Shown in pieces: positions 11,600-22,615 of a stretch of DNA of 64,000 nucleotides. Each line of letters opens with the position of its first letter. The first letter of the stretch is position 1. The notes beneath the pieces are model-generated. The model was not told the DNA's origin. It did not search any database and worked only from the letters and a program-made list of their open reading frames with translations. The stretch is from the NCBI RefSeq assembly GCF_000340215.1, contig NW_006921532.1, forward strand, positions 3,609,126-3,673,125, given 5' to 3'. This stretch comes from Pseudocercospora fijiensis CIRAD86. Taxonomy: Eukaryota; Ascomycota; Dothideomycetes; Mycosphaerellales; Mycosphaerellaceae. The position numbers and the translations under genes are program-made.

Positions 11600-14500
11600 T
11601 TAAGCCTCATCATCCGTATCAGGTGGGTGTGGTGTACCTTTTGGCGAATTGAGCCATTCAATGTGGCGCAGACGTCTCCTCACTTCTCTCTCTTTGAGCT
11701 GCTTCTTAGTAATTTTCTTCTTCTTTGCCGCCTTGAACTTCATGGGGCTATCGTCCTCGGACTGTACGGCAGAGCCAGCAGGAGTTCCTTCAGTCGAAGG
11801 GGCTGCTGACGAGAGAGCGGATGGAGATGCGGCAGACGATGCGAGCGACGAGCCAGGTCGGGAGTCATCGAAACGATCCATGCTGACAGCTAGATAGCCT
11901 TTTTGGGTGAGGCGGCCATCGTTGACATGCCACTGCTCAGGGCAAAGGGCGCCGACAAATTCCTCATTGTGGGAGATCATGACGACACCGCCCTTGTAGT
12001 CTCGAATTGCGACCGCGAGACCACCGAGAGAGTCGCGATCCAAGAAGTTAGTAGGCTCGTCGAGCACAAGCAAGTGAGGGTTATTCCTGGTCTTCATGTC
12101 AGTATGAACGACTTTTCCCTGAAGCATCATTAAGAACTCACCACATAGCACCAGCCAAAACAACCTTGACTTTCTGACCTCCGGAGAGGCCTGAAATCTC
12201 ATTGTGGTTGGCGATTTCTGGATCTAGACCAACATCCTCGAAGTGCTTTGAGATCACCTTTGGCTCCAGGTGCCGGAAGCCAAGACCTTCTCTGCTGGCC
12301 TCGTGATCGTCAAACTCTTGTATGAGCTTTTGAAAGCCCCAATCCATAAGCGTTTCGCGCGACACCATGCTGTTGTATTTTGGCAGCAGGTTCTTCCACT
12401 TGACCTCGTACTGGAATGACTTCTTGTACTTCTGTCGTCCGATCAACGCCTCCATCTGCCGGGCAGCCTTGCCATCGCCTAGGTCAATCCACTTGTCCAT
12501 CTGCGCTTTGTCCTCGTCAGTAAGGACTCGGGTCTGCTTCATTAACACTTCTCGGTCGTCGCCGTTAGCATAGCGCCATTGGAGGTACTGATTCGGTGTC
12601 TTCTCAAGATGCATCTCAACGTGCTCGAGAGCGTGCTGCTTGATATATCCAATACGCAAGTTGGGATGCTTTTCAACACGACCAGATTGTGGAATGACTT
12701 CGCCAGTCAGAACCTTGATGAGTGTGGATTTTCCTGCTCCGTTCGGGCCAATGATGGCCACTCTGCTGCTCAGAGTGAGCTGAGCGGTGACGTTCTGCAA
12801 GCTGGGCTTTGGAGCTCCGGGATAGGTGAACGAACAATCGGTCATCCGAAGGATGGAGCGAGTGTTGGATTTGATACCAGTGAGGATACCAGGAGGCGGG
12901 AACTTGAATTGGACCTGGGAATCGGTCAAAGTGTAGTAACTCTTAGCCTCCGGTCGAACTTTCACCAAGTCAGCGAGATTGCCCTTGTAGTGCACCAGCT
13001 TTTTGTTCTCATAGTTGTAGATGTCCGTGCAGACCTCATCCAGGAACCCAGAATCGTGAGACACAATCAGCGAGGTGATATCAGTGTGCGACTTGAGGTA
13101 GTCCTGGAGCCATTTCACGTTGCCCACGTCCAAGTGGTTGGTGGGTTCATCGAGAAGGAAAACTTCTGCACGCATCAACATGGCTCTGGCCAGCGCCAGC
13201 TTCATCTTCCATCCTCCAGAAAGACTGCCGACCTTCTGTTGCTGACGACCACCGGGTCCTTTGGTGAAACCAACTTCTTCCAAAACATTCTCGATACGCT
13301 CTTTGCCTTCTCCTTTGATGGCCTCGTCCTTCATGCAGTATTCCAGAATGGTGATTTCAGCATCTTCACCCTGGTTGTGCTCGACAAAGCAATTTCTAAG
13401 CACGCTCTGAGGTGGAAAGCCATCAAGCTTCTCGTTGGCCATGGATCGCATGAGAGTAGACTTGCCGGCACCATTACGGCCGCAGAGTCCGTAGCGGTGA
13501 CCTTTAAGAAGGCGCATGTTTGTCTGTGACAGCAAGAGCATTCCGCCGTAACCCAGTGAGAAGGTGGCGTTGACAATCTCTATCTCGCCATCATCCTCCT
13601 TGACCGGCTCGCCGAACTTCCGCTCGTCCTCTGCTACGTAGAACTTCCACACATTTTGAGCAACGATCTCAGCTTTGCCATCGTCCATCATAGGCTGGAG
13701 ATATGGAGCAATATTGCCAACCAGTCGGTCGAGCATGCGCTGATTCACATCTTCAGCAATAATCTCACCGATAAATGGCTTGGTGACCGCCCAAACGTCC
13801 GAGTCACCAGAATAGTTGAGTAGACCCCCGTTCTGCTTGATCTCCTTGTCCAGCACTAGCTGCACGTCCTCGGACTTGACTCGCTCGACTACTGTGCGCG
13901 CGCTCGAATCTCCGTTCTGAATTTCGCCCATTGCTTTGATCATGGTATTGTATGCTCTGCCGCCAATTTCTCGAACTTCTGGTAGGGAAGCACGATCTCT
14001 GATAGCCTGGATTCCAGGCTTCAATTTTGGCAGAAACGCTCGCGCTTCGACAGGATCGTGCACCAGCTTGGTCAGATTCTCCACTACGACGGCCGTCTGT
14101 CGTGAAACTTCATTCGATGTCGTAGGGTCATTCAGCACACGTTCGAGAATCGGCGTGAGCAGTGCCAGTACAGGGGAGGTAACGACAGTCACGAAGGTGG
14201 TCTGGCTGAGCGCATGCACCGCCTTCTGCAACGCATGCTTATCTGGATCTTCCATACTCTTGACGAGCAGAGGTATCCGTGGAGCCACATCGTCGTTCTG
14301 CAAAAGTGTCGTTAAGCTGTTCATGGTCTTGAGTGCCTGTTTTTGGACCTCAGCCTTGAGGTCGTGCATGCCGTTCTCCACGACAGGGATGAGTTCTTGC
14401 AGCTTCTTGCCCATGGCTTCTCGAATCACATCTTTGCTCTGCTCGATCTCTCTGCTCTCCATGCCCATTTTGGCGTCATCGGCCATGCGTCCCATTAATT

Positions 14501-15032
14501 CGAATGCGCCAACCGCACCTTGCCATTTGCCAGCATTCTTGCGTAGATATTGCTGTAGCAGTGGGAGAAGCGCGAAGACTTTTGCCTCCGCACCGAGGTG
14601 TCCGTACAGCGCATCCAGAGCATAGCGCGCACCTTCTTTGATGCTCGACTGTCGGTCTGCCAGGGAGTCTAGCGCACAGCCGACGAGTGCGGTCTCTTTG
14701 ACCAGAAATATGACTTCGCTCAATCTTGACTTGGGCGGGAAGCGCTCGAAAATTGCGCCCAGCGCAAACATGGCGCCCTCCCTCTTGGCCGCATCTTTCT
14801 TGGTGGTGCTCGCTTTTACGATCTCCGGGAGAACATTGTATGCGGTAAGACCGCGGAAGCCGACGCTATTCAGCAGCAGATCTGTCAGGGTGTAAGCGGC
14901 GTCCAGCGACTCCTGTGAAGTCTTGGAGGTGTATATAGTGTTGGTGATTTGCGCAACGTCATCAGGAGACGGCGCCGCGCTCTTGCTGGCCACCATCGTG
15001 GGCGGCATGGGCGGCGATTCGGGGTGAGGCAT
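11600..15032 (-). CDS. TEF3: Translation elongation factor 3 (ABC-F ATPase)
   Basis: Two exons, 15032-12142 and 12086-11600, separated by a 55-bp intron (donor GTGAGT) that falls inside the second ABC cassette and restores AGAMWNNPHLLVLDEPTN. The protein is about 1125 residues. Order: HEAT-repeat N-terminus; ABC1 with Walker A GRNGAGKST (about 515), signature LSGGWKMK and Walker B LLDEPTNHLD; ABC2 with Walker A GPNGAGKST (about 762), a chromodomain-like insertion (about 870-927), signature LSGGQKVK and Walker B LVLDEPTNFLD; then a Lys-rich basic tail. eEF3 is the fungal ribosome-associated ATPase that promotes E-site tRNA release. Frame is open further upstream without an ATG; 15032 is the most upstream ATG, with 15008 and 14993 as alternatives. 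At 1125 residues it is longer than the usual 1045-1065, mainly through the N-terminus and an acidic/Ser-rich stretch before the basic tail. Confidence 0.95.
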
Positions 15033-15785
15033 GCCTCGACTGCGCCTGTGTGACTTTCGCCTGCTCTCGCGAGTGGGAAGAGGGTGATTCTGCAATTTCG
15101 TCTAGAAGACCTCGATCACAGATTTTGGGGCGAGTTCCGAGCAGCTGAGAGTGCGGCTTCTCGCGACGCAACTCAGCCCGGATTCCGACTTTTTTGCAGC
15201 TGTGTGCTATCCTGGCTCAGCTGCGGCCGTGATAGTAATACAAAAGGGAAAAGAGTGGAGATTTGTCTGCGCGACGAGTGTGAGGACAAAGGACCTACTA
15301 CTAGACTCGCAACGGAACTGAAAAAAAGTTACCCAGCCCTCCTGATTTGGGCCACTAACACGATAAGATACGCGCACGGGCCGAGGGATGAATAAGCAAG
15401 TGGATGGTTATGGATTACGGCAGGTGGAAGGAATATAAATGACATGGCAAGGGCCAGAATAGACATGCCGGAAGTATGATCATGCGTGTCTCTCTGAGCA
15501 ATCACTTTGTGCAGTCAGCAAAGACCGGGCGTGAGTCTCATGAGGCATATACCAATTCACGTGCTCAACGAAAGAAATCACGATGCTATGAGTGCACTTG
15601 TCCACAATACGAAAGCCATTCATGAAAAGGTAATAACTGGGTATCTTTGGAAGCTTCGTTGATGGATTTGTCTCATGCCTAGAAATCCAGCCCCGTCATC
15701 TGCCACTATCTGGTGTAGCACACGAGGGCCTCGCACTCCCGTACCTCATCCCGAGTGCCCATAAAAGTGTCAAGCTCGCAGAAAA
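15033..15785. promoter_or_regulatory. eEF3 upstream region and eL24 3' region
   Basis: About 750 bp between two minus-strand translation genes. It must hold the eEF3 promoter and 5' UTR and the eL24 3' UTR. Several short pyrimidine tracts are present on the minus strand, as expected of a highly expressed fungal gene. No specific factor site identified and no other gene seen. Confidence 0.45.
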
Positions 15786-16635
15786 TTAGCGGGTAGTGGC
15801 CTTGACCTTTGGTGCGGAACCCTTAGCGCCCTGCTTGCTGACGTTGCTGCAAGATTCGTTAGACTTGCGTTGAAAGGGTAATAGTGTGATAAACTTACCG
15901 GCCAGTGGTGGCGCCAGCAGCAGTCTTCGCGGCAGTCTTAGCCTTCTCGGCCTTCTTCTCGCTCTGGGTAGCGGCACGCTTCTTCTTGCCCTCCTCAATG
16001 GCCTGCTTGCGAGCAGCAGAGCGGGCCTCGGGCCTCATCGAACGGCGCTCCTTGATGACATCGAGGGAAGCACCAACGACGGCACGCTGAGCCTTGACCT
16101 GCTTGCGGCGGCGGGTCTTGGCTTGCTCCTTCGACAAGAGTCAATAATGCAGCTCATGATCCTCGCTCTGGACAGATCATACCTCAGAGATACCCTTGCG
16201 GCGCTGTCTTCTGCACAGAACAGTCCATGCGATGCGACGTGGGTTCTTGCGCTGCAGGAAGAGCGACTCACTCTTACCGTTCTGGAAACGGAAGATCTTG
16301 CTGTCTGAGCGGACGAAGAGCTTGCCCTGTTGTAGAACTACCGTCAGCCCGGATCCTCACAAGCGATAAAACACCTCGGGTTTTGTGTAGACGGTAGGGC
16401 GGCACAAATGCCTATATCCACGAGACTCCCATCTCGTATGCCACACGGCATCAGACTGTGCATTGCGCAGCAGTCATTCTCGTGTCTACGGCTCCTCCTC
16501 TTTCTGGCAGCATATCTGCCTCATTTGGGGTGTTTGTGCACGCGCATGCACTGCGATGGCGGTGGCGAATGATTCTTATCGTACCTTGCCCGGATAGATC
16601 TTCTGACCACTGAAGGTGTCGTCGTAGGTTCTCAT
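15786..16635 (-). CDS. RPL24: 60S ribosomal protein eL24
   Basis: Four exons: 16635-16585, 16326-16183, 16128-15899, 15846-15786; 161 residues, normal for eL24. Exon 1 encodes MRTYDDTFSGQKIYPGK and exon 2 continues GKLFVRSDSKIFRFQNGK, followed by NPRRIAWTVL, the conserved eL24 core. Exon 3 starts at EQAKTRRRKQVKAQRAVVGA and carries the basic helical tail, which ends in an Ala/Lys-rich segment. All junctions keep frame and have GT..AG ends; introns are 258, 54 and 52 bp. The long first intron right after the start region is typical of fungal ribosomal protein genes, where first introns often carry regulatory information. It is a structural protein of the large subunit and lies in the same orientation as the eEF3 gene. 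Confidence 0.95.
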
Positions 16636-17336
16636 GTTGGCGACGGCTCGTTGGGTGTTTGATGCGTGCTGGCAAAGCGGTATCGTTAAGCGTCGTGGAC
16701 GAAATGAGCCAGGGCTAAAGGTGCGCCAAGATTTGCGGCCGGAGCCGCAGAGCCGCGAGCCTCTCTCACCTCCCCACACTCTCTCACCATCTCCCAAGAA
16801 AGACTGGACTCATAACGTGATCCCAATTGGTTCTGGATGTCCTAGTGGACTCGCACGCAGTCAAAACCTTCCTGCACTGCGAGGACGCCCTGAACGAGCC
16901 AGCGCCAGAACATCATTGTTGACGCAACAGAGGATCTGCGATATTCGACCAGACATCACTCCTTTTGGACTTTCGCTTTGACTACATTGGTGCATCTTCG
17001 TTGTGGTCGTGTATGGTCAAGAACTTTGTAGCTCTGGTCTGGGCGCTCAATGACTTTGCTATCCGCCGCTCCACCGCCCGACTCGCGGAAGTTGGAAAAG
17101 CCATCAGCTACTCGCATTTGCATATTGGTCACTTGCGAGATCGCGTTGTTCAGATGCGAATGCCTCCAATGCTCGGCGCATCTCTAACAAGGACCCGCAG
17201 CTTGACTTCATCTATCCTGTGCTGGGATTGCACACCTAAGATCAATCCTTCGAATCCTTCATCTGGGAATCAGCTGTCACGGTGTTCAACATTTCATGTG
17301 GAAGACACCTCTAACATTCTTTCAAGGCACGAAACA
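16636..17336. promoter_or_regulatory. eL24 promoter region and spacer
   Basis: About 700 bp upstream of eL24. Plus-strand frames here lack recognisable domains. On the minus strand two short frames (roughly 17220-17110 and 17100-16978) look somewhat protein-like but I could not splice them convincingly to anything. The 200 bp nearest 16635 should be the eL24 promoter. Confidence 0.35.
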
Positions 17337-17564
17337 CTACGGGAATTCAAACGTGACACCACCATGTTGTTTCGGAGGACGTCCGCTCGAAGCTCGTCGT
17401 CTGGTCTCCGAAAGGTCTACGCTCGATTTGGAGCCCACGACCACTGTTGTACTCACAAGGACGTGAGCAGCAGGCTCGAGCACTACTGGGCCCGTAGGTA
17501 CAACGGCGACTGCCAATCCTTTGGCGACAAGTGATGCAGCGAAAGTGATCATAACTCTGCGCAT
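17337..17564 (-). CDS. Possible small secreted protein
   Basis: An ATG at 17564 opens a 75-codon frame. Its N-terminus (MRRVMITFAASLVAKGLAVAV) resembles a signal peptide: two Arg, then a hydrophobic Ala/Val/Leu stretch. The rest is Val-rich, then Arg/Ser-rich, without cysteines. I do not recognise a family. The frame may be an unspliced first exon, since minus-strand downstream sequence also contains short open stretches. Its start is only 34 bp from the stop of the thioredoxin-like gene upstream on the same strand, which is tight for separate fungal transcripts and lowers confidence. Confidence 0.25.
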   Translation of the reverse strand: MRRVMITFAASLVAKGLAVAVVPTGPVVLEPAAHVLVSTTVVVGSKSSVDLSETRRRASSGRPPKQHGGVTFEFP

Positions 17565-17598
17565 GTATTTGAGATGGGTCTTGTATTGTCGCCAGCTC

Positions 17599-17988
17599 TC
17601 ACGCAGTCAAAGGCTGAGACGCCCTATCTGTACCCTTCGCCGACTCTTCCTTCAACAAGTCAATTGCCATCTCCAGCTCACTCATGTTGTCACCCATCAC
17701 CGTCTTCGCCCAAGAAGTGTTCAATCCCTCCCGCACAATGCAAACTGTCACAGGAAGCTGATTCGGACTGAACTTGAACATGTAGCTCGTCTCGCTGGTG
17801 AAATCCATTTCTGCAAATTTTATGCCGTCCTGCTCATGTTGTTGAGCTAGCTGGGCGTATCTCGGGGTAAAGGCTTTGCAGACAGGCAAAGCTGAATTTG
17901 AGACGTGAATGACGGTTGGTGTTGTCTTTGAAGCGGCCACAATTTGATCGTGGTCGGCTCGGTTTCGAATCTGTATCACTTTCGACAT
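17599..17988 (-). CDS. Thioredoxin-fold protein lacking the N-terminal active-site cysteine
   Basis: A single-exon frame of 129 residues, thioredoxin-sized. The strand-helix pattern fits thioredoxin: TVIHVSNSALPVCKAFTPRY aligns with the canonical active-site segment ending WCGPCKAxxP, and NQLPVTVCI fits the cis-Pro loop. In the usual WCGPC position the sequence reads A-L-P-V-C, so the nucleophilic first Cys is Leu34 and only Cys37 remains; the Trp is also gone. Classical dithiol reductase activity is therefore unlikely. A chaperone, adaptor or peroxiredoxin-like role is possible but not shown. Start ATG at 17988. It shares a 355-bp divergent promoter with the DUF3074 gene. Confidence 0.75.
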   Translation of the reverse strand: MSKVIQIRNRADHDQIVAASKTTPTVIHVSNSALPVCKAFTPRYAQLAQQHEQDGIKFAEMDFTSETSYMFKFSPNQLPVTVCIVREGLNTSWAKTVMGDNMSELEMAIDLLKEESAKGTDRASQPLTA

Positions 17989-18343
17989 TGTGTTGTAGGC
18001 TATGATGCCACGAAAGTCCGTTTAATTAGATGTCGAAACAGCTACCACGAGGCTATATAGCTGTGCTGCCTCCGCTCGTCCCTGACCCTGCATCGGTGCA
18101 TCCAGAGCTGGAGACCCTGGCGTGGCCTGGCAGAACAACGACGACGAAAGCTTGCCCATCACTCTTTCTCTCCCCAGGCTGCGACTCCCCACACTGCGAT
18201 GTCACTACTACTGTCCGGGACGGCGATGGCCATGGTGGCTTCGTCTTCCTTCGTAAGTCTATCGGGTTGAGAATTGAATGTACCCTGAGTGAAGGTCTTG
18301 CCCTATTGTCTCACCCAGCATCATTCCCCCTTGTTCCTCCACT
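17989..18343. promoter_or_regulatory. Bidirectional promoter region (thioredoxin-like / DUF3074)
   Basis: The 355 bp between two divergent start codons must serve both genes. The plus strand is C/T-rich near the DUF3074 start (about 18290-18340), as common before fungal start codons. No known factor site identified. Confidence 0.5.
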
Positions 18344-19334
18344 ATGGCGGCGACCTCAGCAGACGGACAGGCACATGCACAGGCCTCGCCCAAAATACTC
18401 ATCTCCATGCGCAATCTGAAGCTCACCGAGCTGCCTTCCCATCCTCAACTCAAAGACCACGAGTCAAGCACCAGCCCGGATGTACAATCCTTCGTACAAG
18501 CCCTCCTCAACGAAGGGCATGCTTTTATCACGGACCAGAAGATTTGGCAGGATGCCGGGCAGAAGAATGCATCTCCTGCGAAAGCATCTGTGAAGATCAC
18601 GAAATATTCACGAACCACGCCAGGTTCACAGAGCGAAGAGACATGGTTTCAGAGGACCAGCTTACACGAAAACAAAGCTGAGCCAGGCACAGCGACCTTT
18701 GACGAGTTCGACAATGGCCTGAGAGAAAACCACTCCAAGAATGAGCAGGAATACACGCCGGGACTGGTAGAAGTTCACGAACTTCTGAATTATAAGGCAC
18801 TGCTCGAGGGGAAAGGCAGAACAGCAGGTCGATGGCAGGATGTCGATTTGTACTGTAAGTCACTCCATCGTATTGACCCGAGCCATGAGCTTCGAGACCG
18901 TTCCGGGTCTGATCTAGATACTCATATGAGAACTCCCTTGCCTCTGGATCCTCCTGCTAACCCAGATATGACATCTAGTGATGCAGATGCGACACAAGGT
19001 GCCATCGCCACTCAAGAATCGCGTTTTCACGGTAGTGGTGGCTGCCGGCAAGATTGAGAACGAGTTTGTCGATGTACAAATTCCCGTGGAACTGCCCAAC
19101 AACGCCAAATACAAGGAGACTAGCACCGAAATAGTGCACGGAGTATACGCAAGCGTGGAGCGGGGCTCACTGGAAGAGAATGGTACCCATGTGAAATGGC
19201 AGATGGGCACAGCAAGCGATGCGAAAGGCATACTGCCGCTATTCATTCAGAAGATCGCTATGCCTGGAGAGATTGCGAAAGACGTTGGACGCTTCGTCGA
19301 ATGGCGTGGGCGTTTGCGCAAGTCGCACTCGTGA
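18344..19334 (+). CDS. DUF3074 (START-like) domain protein
   Basis: Two exons, 18344-18854 and 18979-19334, with donor GTAAGT and acceptor CTAG, giving 288 residues. The C-terminal half carries FTVVVAAGKIENEFVDVQIP, GVYASVERGSLEEN and WQMGTASDAKGILP followed by a conserved PGEIAKDVGRF, the pattern I associate with fungal DUF3074 proteins, which have a START/Bet v1-like lipid-binding fold. A family assignment from memory needs a profile search. The N-terminal half (WFQRTSLHEN and following) fits the same family. No signal peptide or membrane segment, so probably cytosolic. Function of the family is unknown; lipid binding is an inference from the fold. The acceptor was chosen by frame; a nearby AG at 18983-18986 would give a slightly different junction in the wrong phase. 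Confidence 0.75.
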
Positions 19335-19531
19335 TTTTCGGTCCTTGCGGAGCTTGAAAGAGTGGGAAAGGTGCCTTGCTGTGGCACTCGCATAGGCTGG
19401 ACTACTGTGCGGCTTACCATCCTGGGAGAAATATCGGTCCAAAACATGTCAGGACGAAGTCTCTTTTCACTAGCGTTCTACGTTTACTCGTTCTATAAGT
19501 TGCTCTTGCCAAACGGCTCTGTTTGTGCTCA

Positions 19532-20126
19532 TTATCGCTGAGCTTCGTTGAGGAGGCTCTGCCTCTCTCCTTCGAGCCTGTGCTTTTCAGCATCCCATTT
19601 TGGGCCCACACCGGCTTGGACAAAGAGCATGGCAACGGCGATCAACGCCATGCTTAACCACAACAGCTTGAGAGCATCCTGGTAGCCAGCGACTGCGATC
19701 TGCTTCTCCACGCCATCGAGCTGCTCCACCAAAGCTGGAGACCCAAGTAGTCTTCTGATGAGTGCGGCACGTTCCATGCCCTGGTCAGCGAAGCGGCCTT
19801 TGAGGGAACCGTCGAGCGTTCGGGGAAAGAGACCACCTCCAATGGCTGCGCCGAAAGAGCCTGCAAATCCTCTGAAGGTTGCCAGAAGAGCCGTCGCGAC
19901 GTAGTGCGTCTCTTTCGGTGTAATGTGAAGGAGATGTGCCAAATCGTAATTCTGAGTAGCCCCAGTCGTAAGTCCACACAAGAAGACGACAAGAATGAAT
20001 GCCCAAGCAGGGCTGCTATCTTTGCTTAGAGCTGCCAGCACTGCAAGCGTAACGGGGAAGAGTCCATACCCAACCAGAGTCGGAAAGTAGAAGGATCCGG
20101 GACGCTTGATGATGGTGCTTGAGTGC
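19532..20126 (-). pseudogene. 5'-truncated MFS transporter fragment
   Basis: The minus strand encodes only the C-terminal part of a major facilitator: FYFPTLVGYGLFPVTLAVL, then a helix AWAFILVVFLCGLTTGATQN, the loop before ATALLATFRGFAGSFGAAIG, and a last helix LLWLSMALIAVAMLFVQAGV. This matches the last three or four membrane segments of 14-TMS fungal MFS proteins of the vacuolar basic amino acid/drug exporter type. Upstream of about 20126 the frame contains no transporter sequence in any minus-strand frame I read, and there is no plausible start. A Met at 20041 opens 169 residues but would yield a non-functional piece. The stop at 19532 is intact. I read it as a relic left by deletion or rearrangement; a missing distant exon is the alternative. 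Confidence 0.7.
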
Positions 20127-21181
20127 GTACAGTGAGGTGTTTGTCAAGCCATGAAGGTGCTCGGAGTGGGAGTGGCCGGTGGCTGAAGTCAATTCGTGTG
20201 ATCAAAGCTATAGTCTGTGCGACCATGAGATAGAATACAGTATAGGCGGCAACGGCCCGTCCAGAACCTCTCTTCGCTCACTGCAATGCAGACAAATTTG
20301 CGCGAGCATTCACCGTGACGAGTGGTCATGTCTCGGAATGTGTTCGCATCCCACAGAATATTGGAGCGTTGGTCTCGCTGCACGTGCGCACACGGAAAAG
20401 CGGGTTCACATGCGGCGCACCTGAAGGAGGTGAAGGCAAACACACGGCACGAGAAGGCAAACTGCCCTAATTTGCATGCAGGTGGCGTTGCGCCCTGCAA
20501 ACGAGCGTGAAGGCACCGATATTCCAGGCTCTAAATTACAGTACGTGCCGCCTTAAGTGCACTCTTTTGAGCGCCCTTCATGAGACTGGCGCATATCCCT
20601 GCTGGAGCTCGCACACTTCGAAGGGCTAGAATAGCTCTCATTTGCTCCACGCTTCACCGGACGAACCTGCTGGCTGCACCGCGCGATGGCTTTTGCTGGA
20701 GGGGTACTTATGCGCTTCTGTCTTGAGATCCACTCCGAGAGCGATGCTGCAATGGCTGACACACATCATAAGAAAGCTTTCCGCAGTGGGCAGTGCAGCA
20801 GCAGCTACTTCGATAGCATAGCAATAACGTTTAGTCTTCTCGTCCCTGTGCCTGATCTTGGAGCTTCGCCTCTTTGGACGGCTGCGATCGCGACCGCGCA
20901 TGCACATACTCGCCAGTCAGCCGCAGCGGCCTCTGCAATACCCTCTCTTGAGTGTGTATAGCAGGTCGTTCATAAGTGCTATACTGCATCGAGACCATCA
21001 CCTCCCAACAAAGCAATACTCCCGAACAATCGAAGGGCTGGGATCGTTTTCAATTTCCTTGCAGCATACATTGATCATCGTCGAGCCCAACTGGACACTT
21101 TCGACACTTTTCGTCCTTGATTTGAACCAGCCAGCCGACGCGGGCTTCGTATCGTACGCGCAGCATACGATCACTATCGCC
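20127..21181. other. Spacer upstream of the C2H2 gene
   Basis: About 1.05 kb between the MFS relic and the C2H2 start. The last 280 bp remain open in the C2H2 frame (an in-frame ATG exists at 20900) but the encoded sequence looks like untranslated DNA, so the region probably holds promoter and 5' UTR. No repeat or RNA gene seen. Confidence 0.4.
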
Positions 21182-22615
21182 ATGACATTCAATCAACTTT
21201 CCCATACGGCTTTCCAAGATCCATGGAACGGCTTATGCCGCAACGATAGCTTCTGCTCTATCGACATTCAAGATGGATTCGGAGATCGAGGACGCCTATC
21301 ATCATCGCCCTCGATCGCAAGATGTCCACCTGCATTGACAATGCGTCGATATCTCAACGAAGATGAACGGTTCTGGTCCAACGTCAGCGACGGTCGACTA
21401 GGACATCCATCTCCTGGACCAATATCCAATATACTGTCCGAAGGGATCGATGTGTGGCGATGTCACAGCTCCCCTGCTAGCACTGGTGACACTTCGGAGT
21501 CGTTTGATACCGGCTATAAGTCCACCAGTCGTCATCGAAGCCCGTACCCTCTTTCGGCAGAAGTAATGGGTCTTGGGATACCTCCATCGGAGGATGATAG
21601 CAACACTTTAAGCTGTATCAGCTATACCTCTGGTGATGTGAGCTTTCTAGAATGCCACGACTCGCACGCCCACACATCTTGCGTGGCTCTGCCTGAGATC
21701 CAGAACACTGCCGATAATCAGGACGAGAGCTTCAGCTTCGAGACAACTCCGTTCTGCACTTCCTATGGCTACGGCACCTACGCTCAAGAAGGATACCAGG
21801 CACAACCGGAGGAAGGATATCAAGCACGACCAGAGGACAGATGTCAACCGCTGCCCTCCGAGCAGGAAAGAACGTATTACAGCACTCCAAGTTCGGACCA
21901 ACCTTCCGTTTCACTTCCGAGCAACAGCTCAGAAGAGCCCGTCATCCGTCGGAGGCGTGCTCCATCGGTGGGCGTTGCATCTGGTCGGGTTCGCAAGCAA
22001 CATCCTACATCCAAACGAGCAGCTTCATATCAATATATCAAAGACGAGCATAGCGACGACATGTCGGCAGAAGCGGACGTTAGGCGATCCTTTCCATGCC
22101 CTCTTGTCATATACGGCTGCACGTCTACCTTCAGCGCGAAAAATGAGTGGAAGCGCCATGTACAGACCCAACACCTTCGACTTGGCTTCTGGAGATGTAA
22201 TCAATGCGCACAAAGAGATCGCAAGCCAAACGACTTCAACCGAAAGGATCTTTTCGTCCAACACGTGCGACGCATGCATAGAACTTCTCCTTCGAAGAAA
22301 AAGGCACGTTGCGACGTCTCCGATGAGCACGACCTCAACGATGAAGCCAACAGGTGCTATCGACATTTACGTGACGCTCCAGTTGGCAGCTGCTGTATTT
22401 TCTGCGATCAGCACTTCCATGGCCCCGGCAGCTGGGAAGAGAGAATGGAGCATATCGGGCGACACATGGAGCATACGAAAAGGGACCTACGAGAACCTAC
22501 CACGCCGACATCTTGGAGGCGAGATCAGGAGACGGAAACATGGCTGTTGAAGGCGCGTGTCATAGAGCGCTGCGGCGATCACTTGATGCTTGTCGATGGT
22601 AGCTCTGGGAAGTAG
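21182..22615 (+). CDS. C2H2-type zinc-finger protein
   Basis: A single exon of 477 residues starting MTFNQLSHTAFQDPWNG. The N-terminal two thirds are Ser/Pro/acidic and low in structure, with a small imperfect repeat (EGYQAQPE / EGYQARPE) near residue 200. The C-terminal part has Cys/His pairs in C2H2-like order from about residue 304: CPLVIYGC...H..H with a six-residue Cys gap, then CNQC...HVRRMH, then CIFC...HIGRH. Proteins of this layout are numerous in Pezizomycotina and are generally taken to be nuclear DNA-binding or related proteins; no target is known. Linkers are not the TGEKP type, so it is not a classical polydactyl factor. The frame stays open upstream (ATG at 20900), but 21182 gives the natural start. 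It sits convergent to the minus-strand gene at 24148. Confidence 0.75.
   Translation: MTFNQLSHTAFQDPWNGLCRNDSFCSIDIQDGFGDRGRLSSSPSIARCPPALTMRRYLNEDERFWSNVSDGRLGHPSPGPISNILSEGIDVWRCHSSPASTGDTSESFDTGYKSTSRHRSPYPLSAEVMGLGIPPSEDDSNTLSCISYTSGDVSFLECHDSHAHTSCVALPEIQNTADNQDESFSFETTPFCTSYGYGTYAQEGYQAQPEEGYQARPEDRCQPLPSEQERTYYSTPSSDQPSVSLPSNSSEEPVIRRRRAPSVGVASGRVRKQHPTSKRAASYQYIKDEHSDDMSAEADVRRSFPCPLVIYGCTSTFSAKNEWKRHVQTQHLRLGFWRCNQCAQRDRKPNDFNRKDLFVQHVRRMHRTSPSKKKARCDVSDEHDLNDEANRCYRHLRDAPVGSCCIFCDQHFHGPGSWEERMEHIGRHMEHTKRDLREPTTPTSWRRDQETETWLLKARVIERCGDHLMLVDGSSGK

Noticed and set aside
12579..13529. 316-codon plus-strand frame inside eEF3
   Set aside because: It lies fully antisense to a strongly conserved coding region; its openness reflects the codon bias of eEF3.
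13936..14625. 229-codon plus-strand frame inside eEF3
   Set aside because: Same reason: antisense shadow of the HEAT-repeat region.
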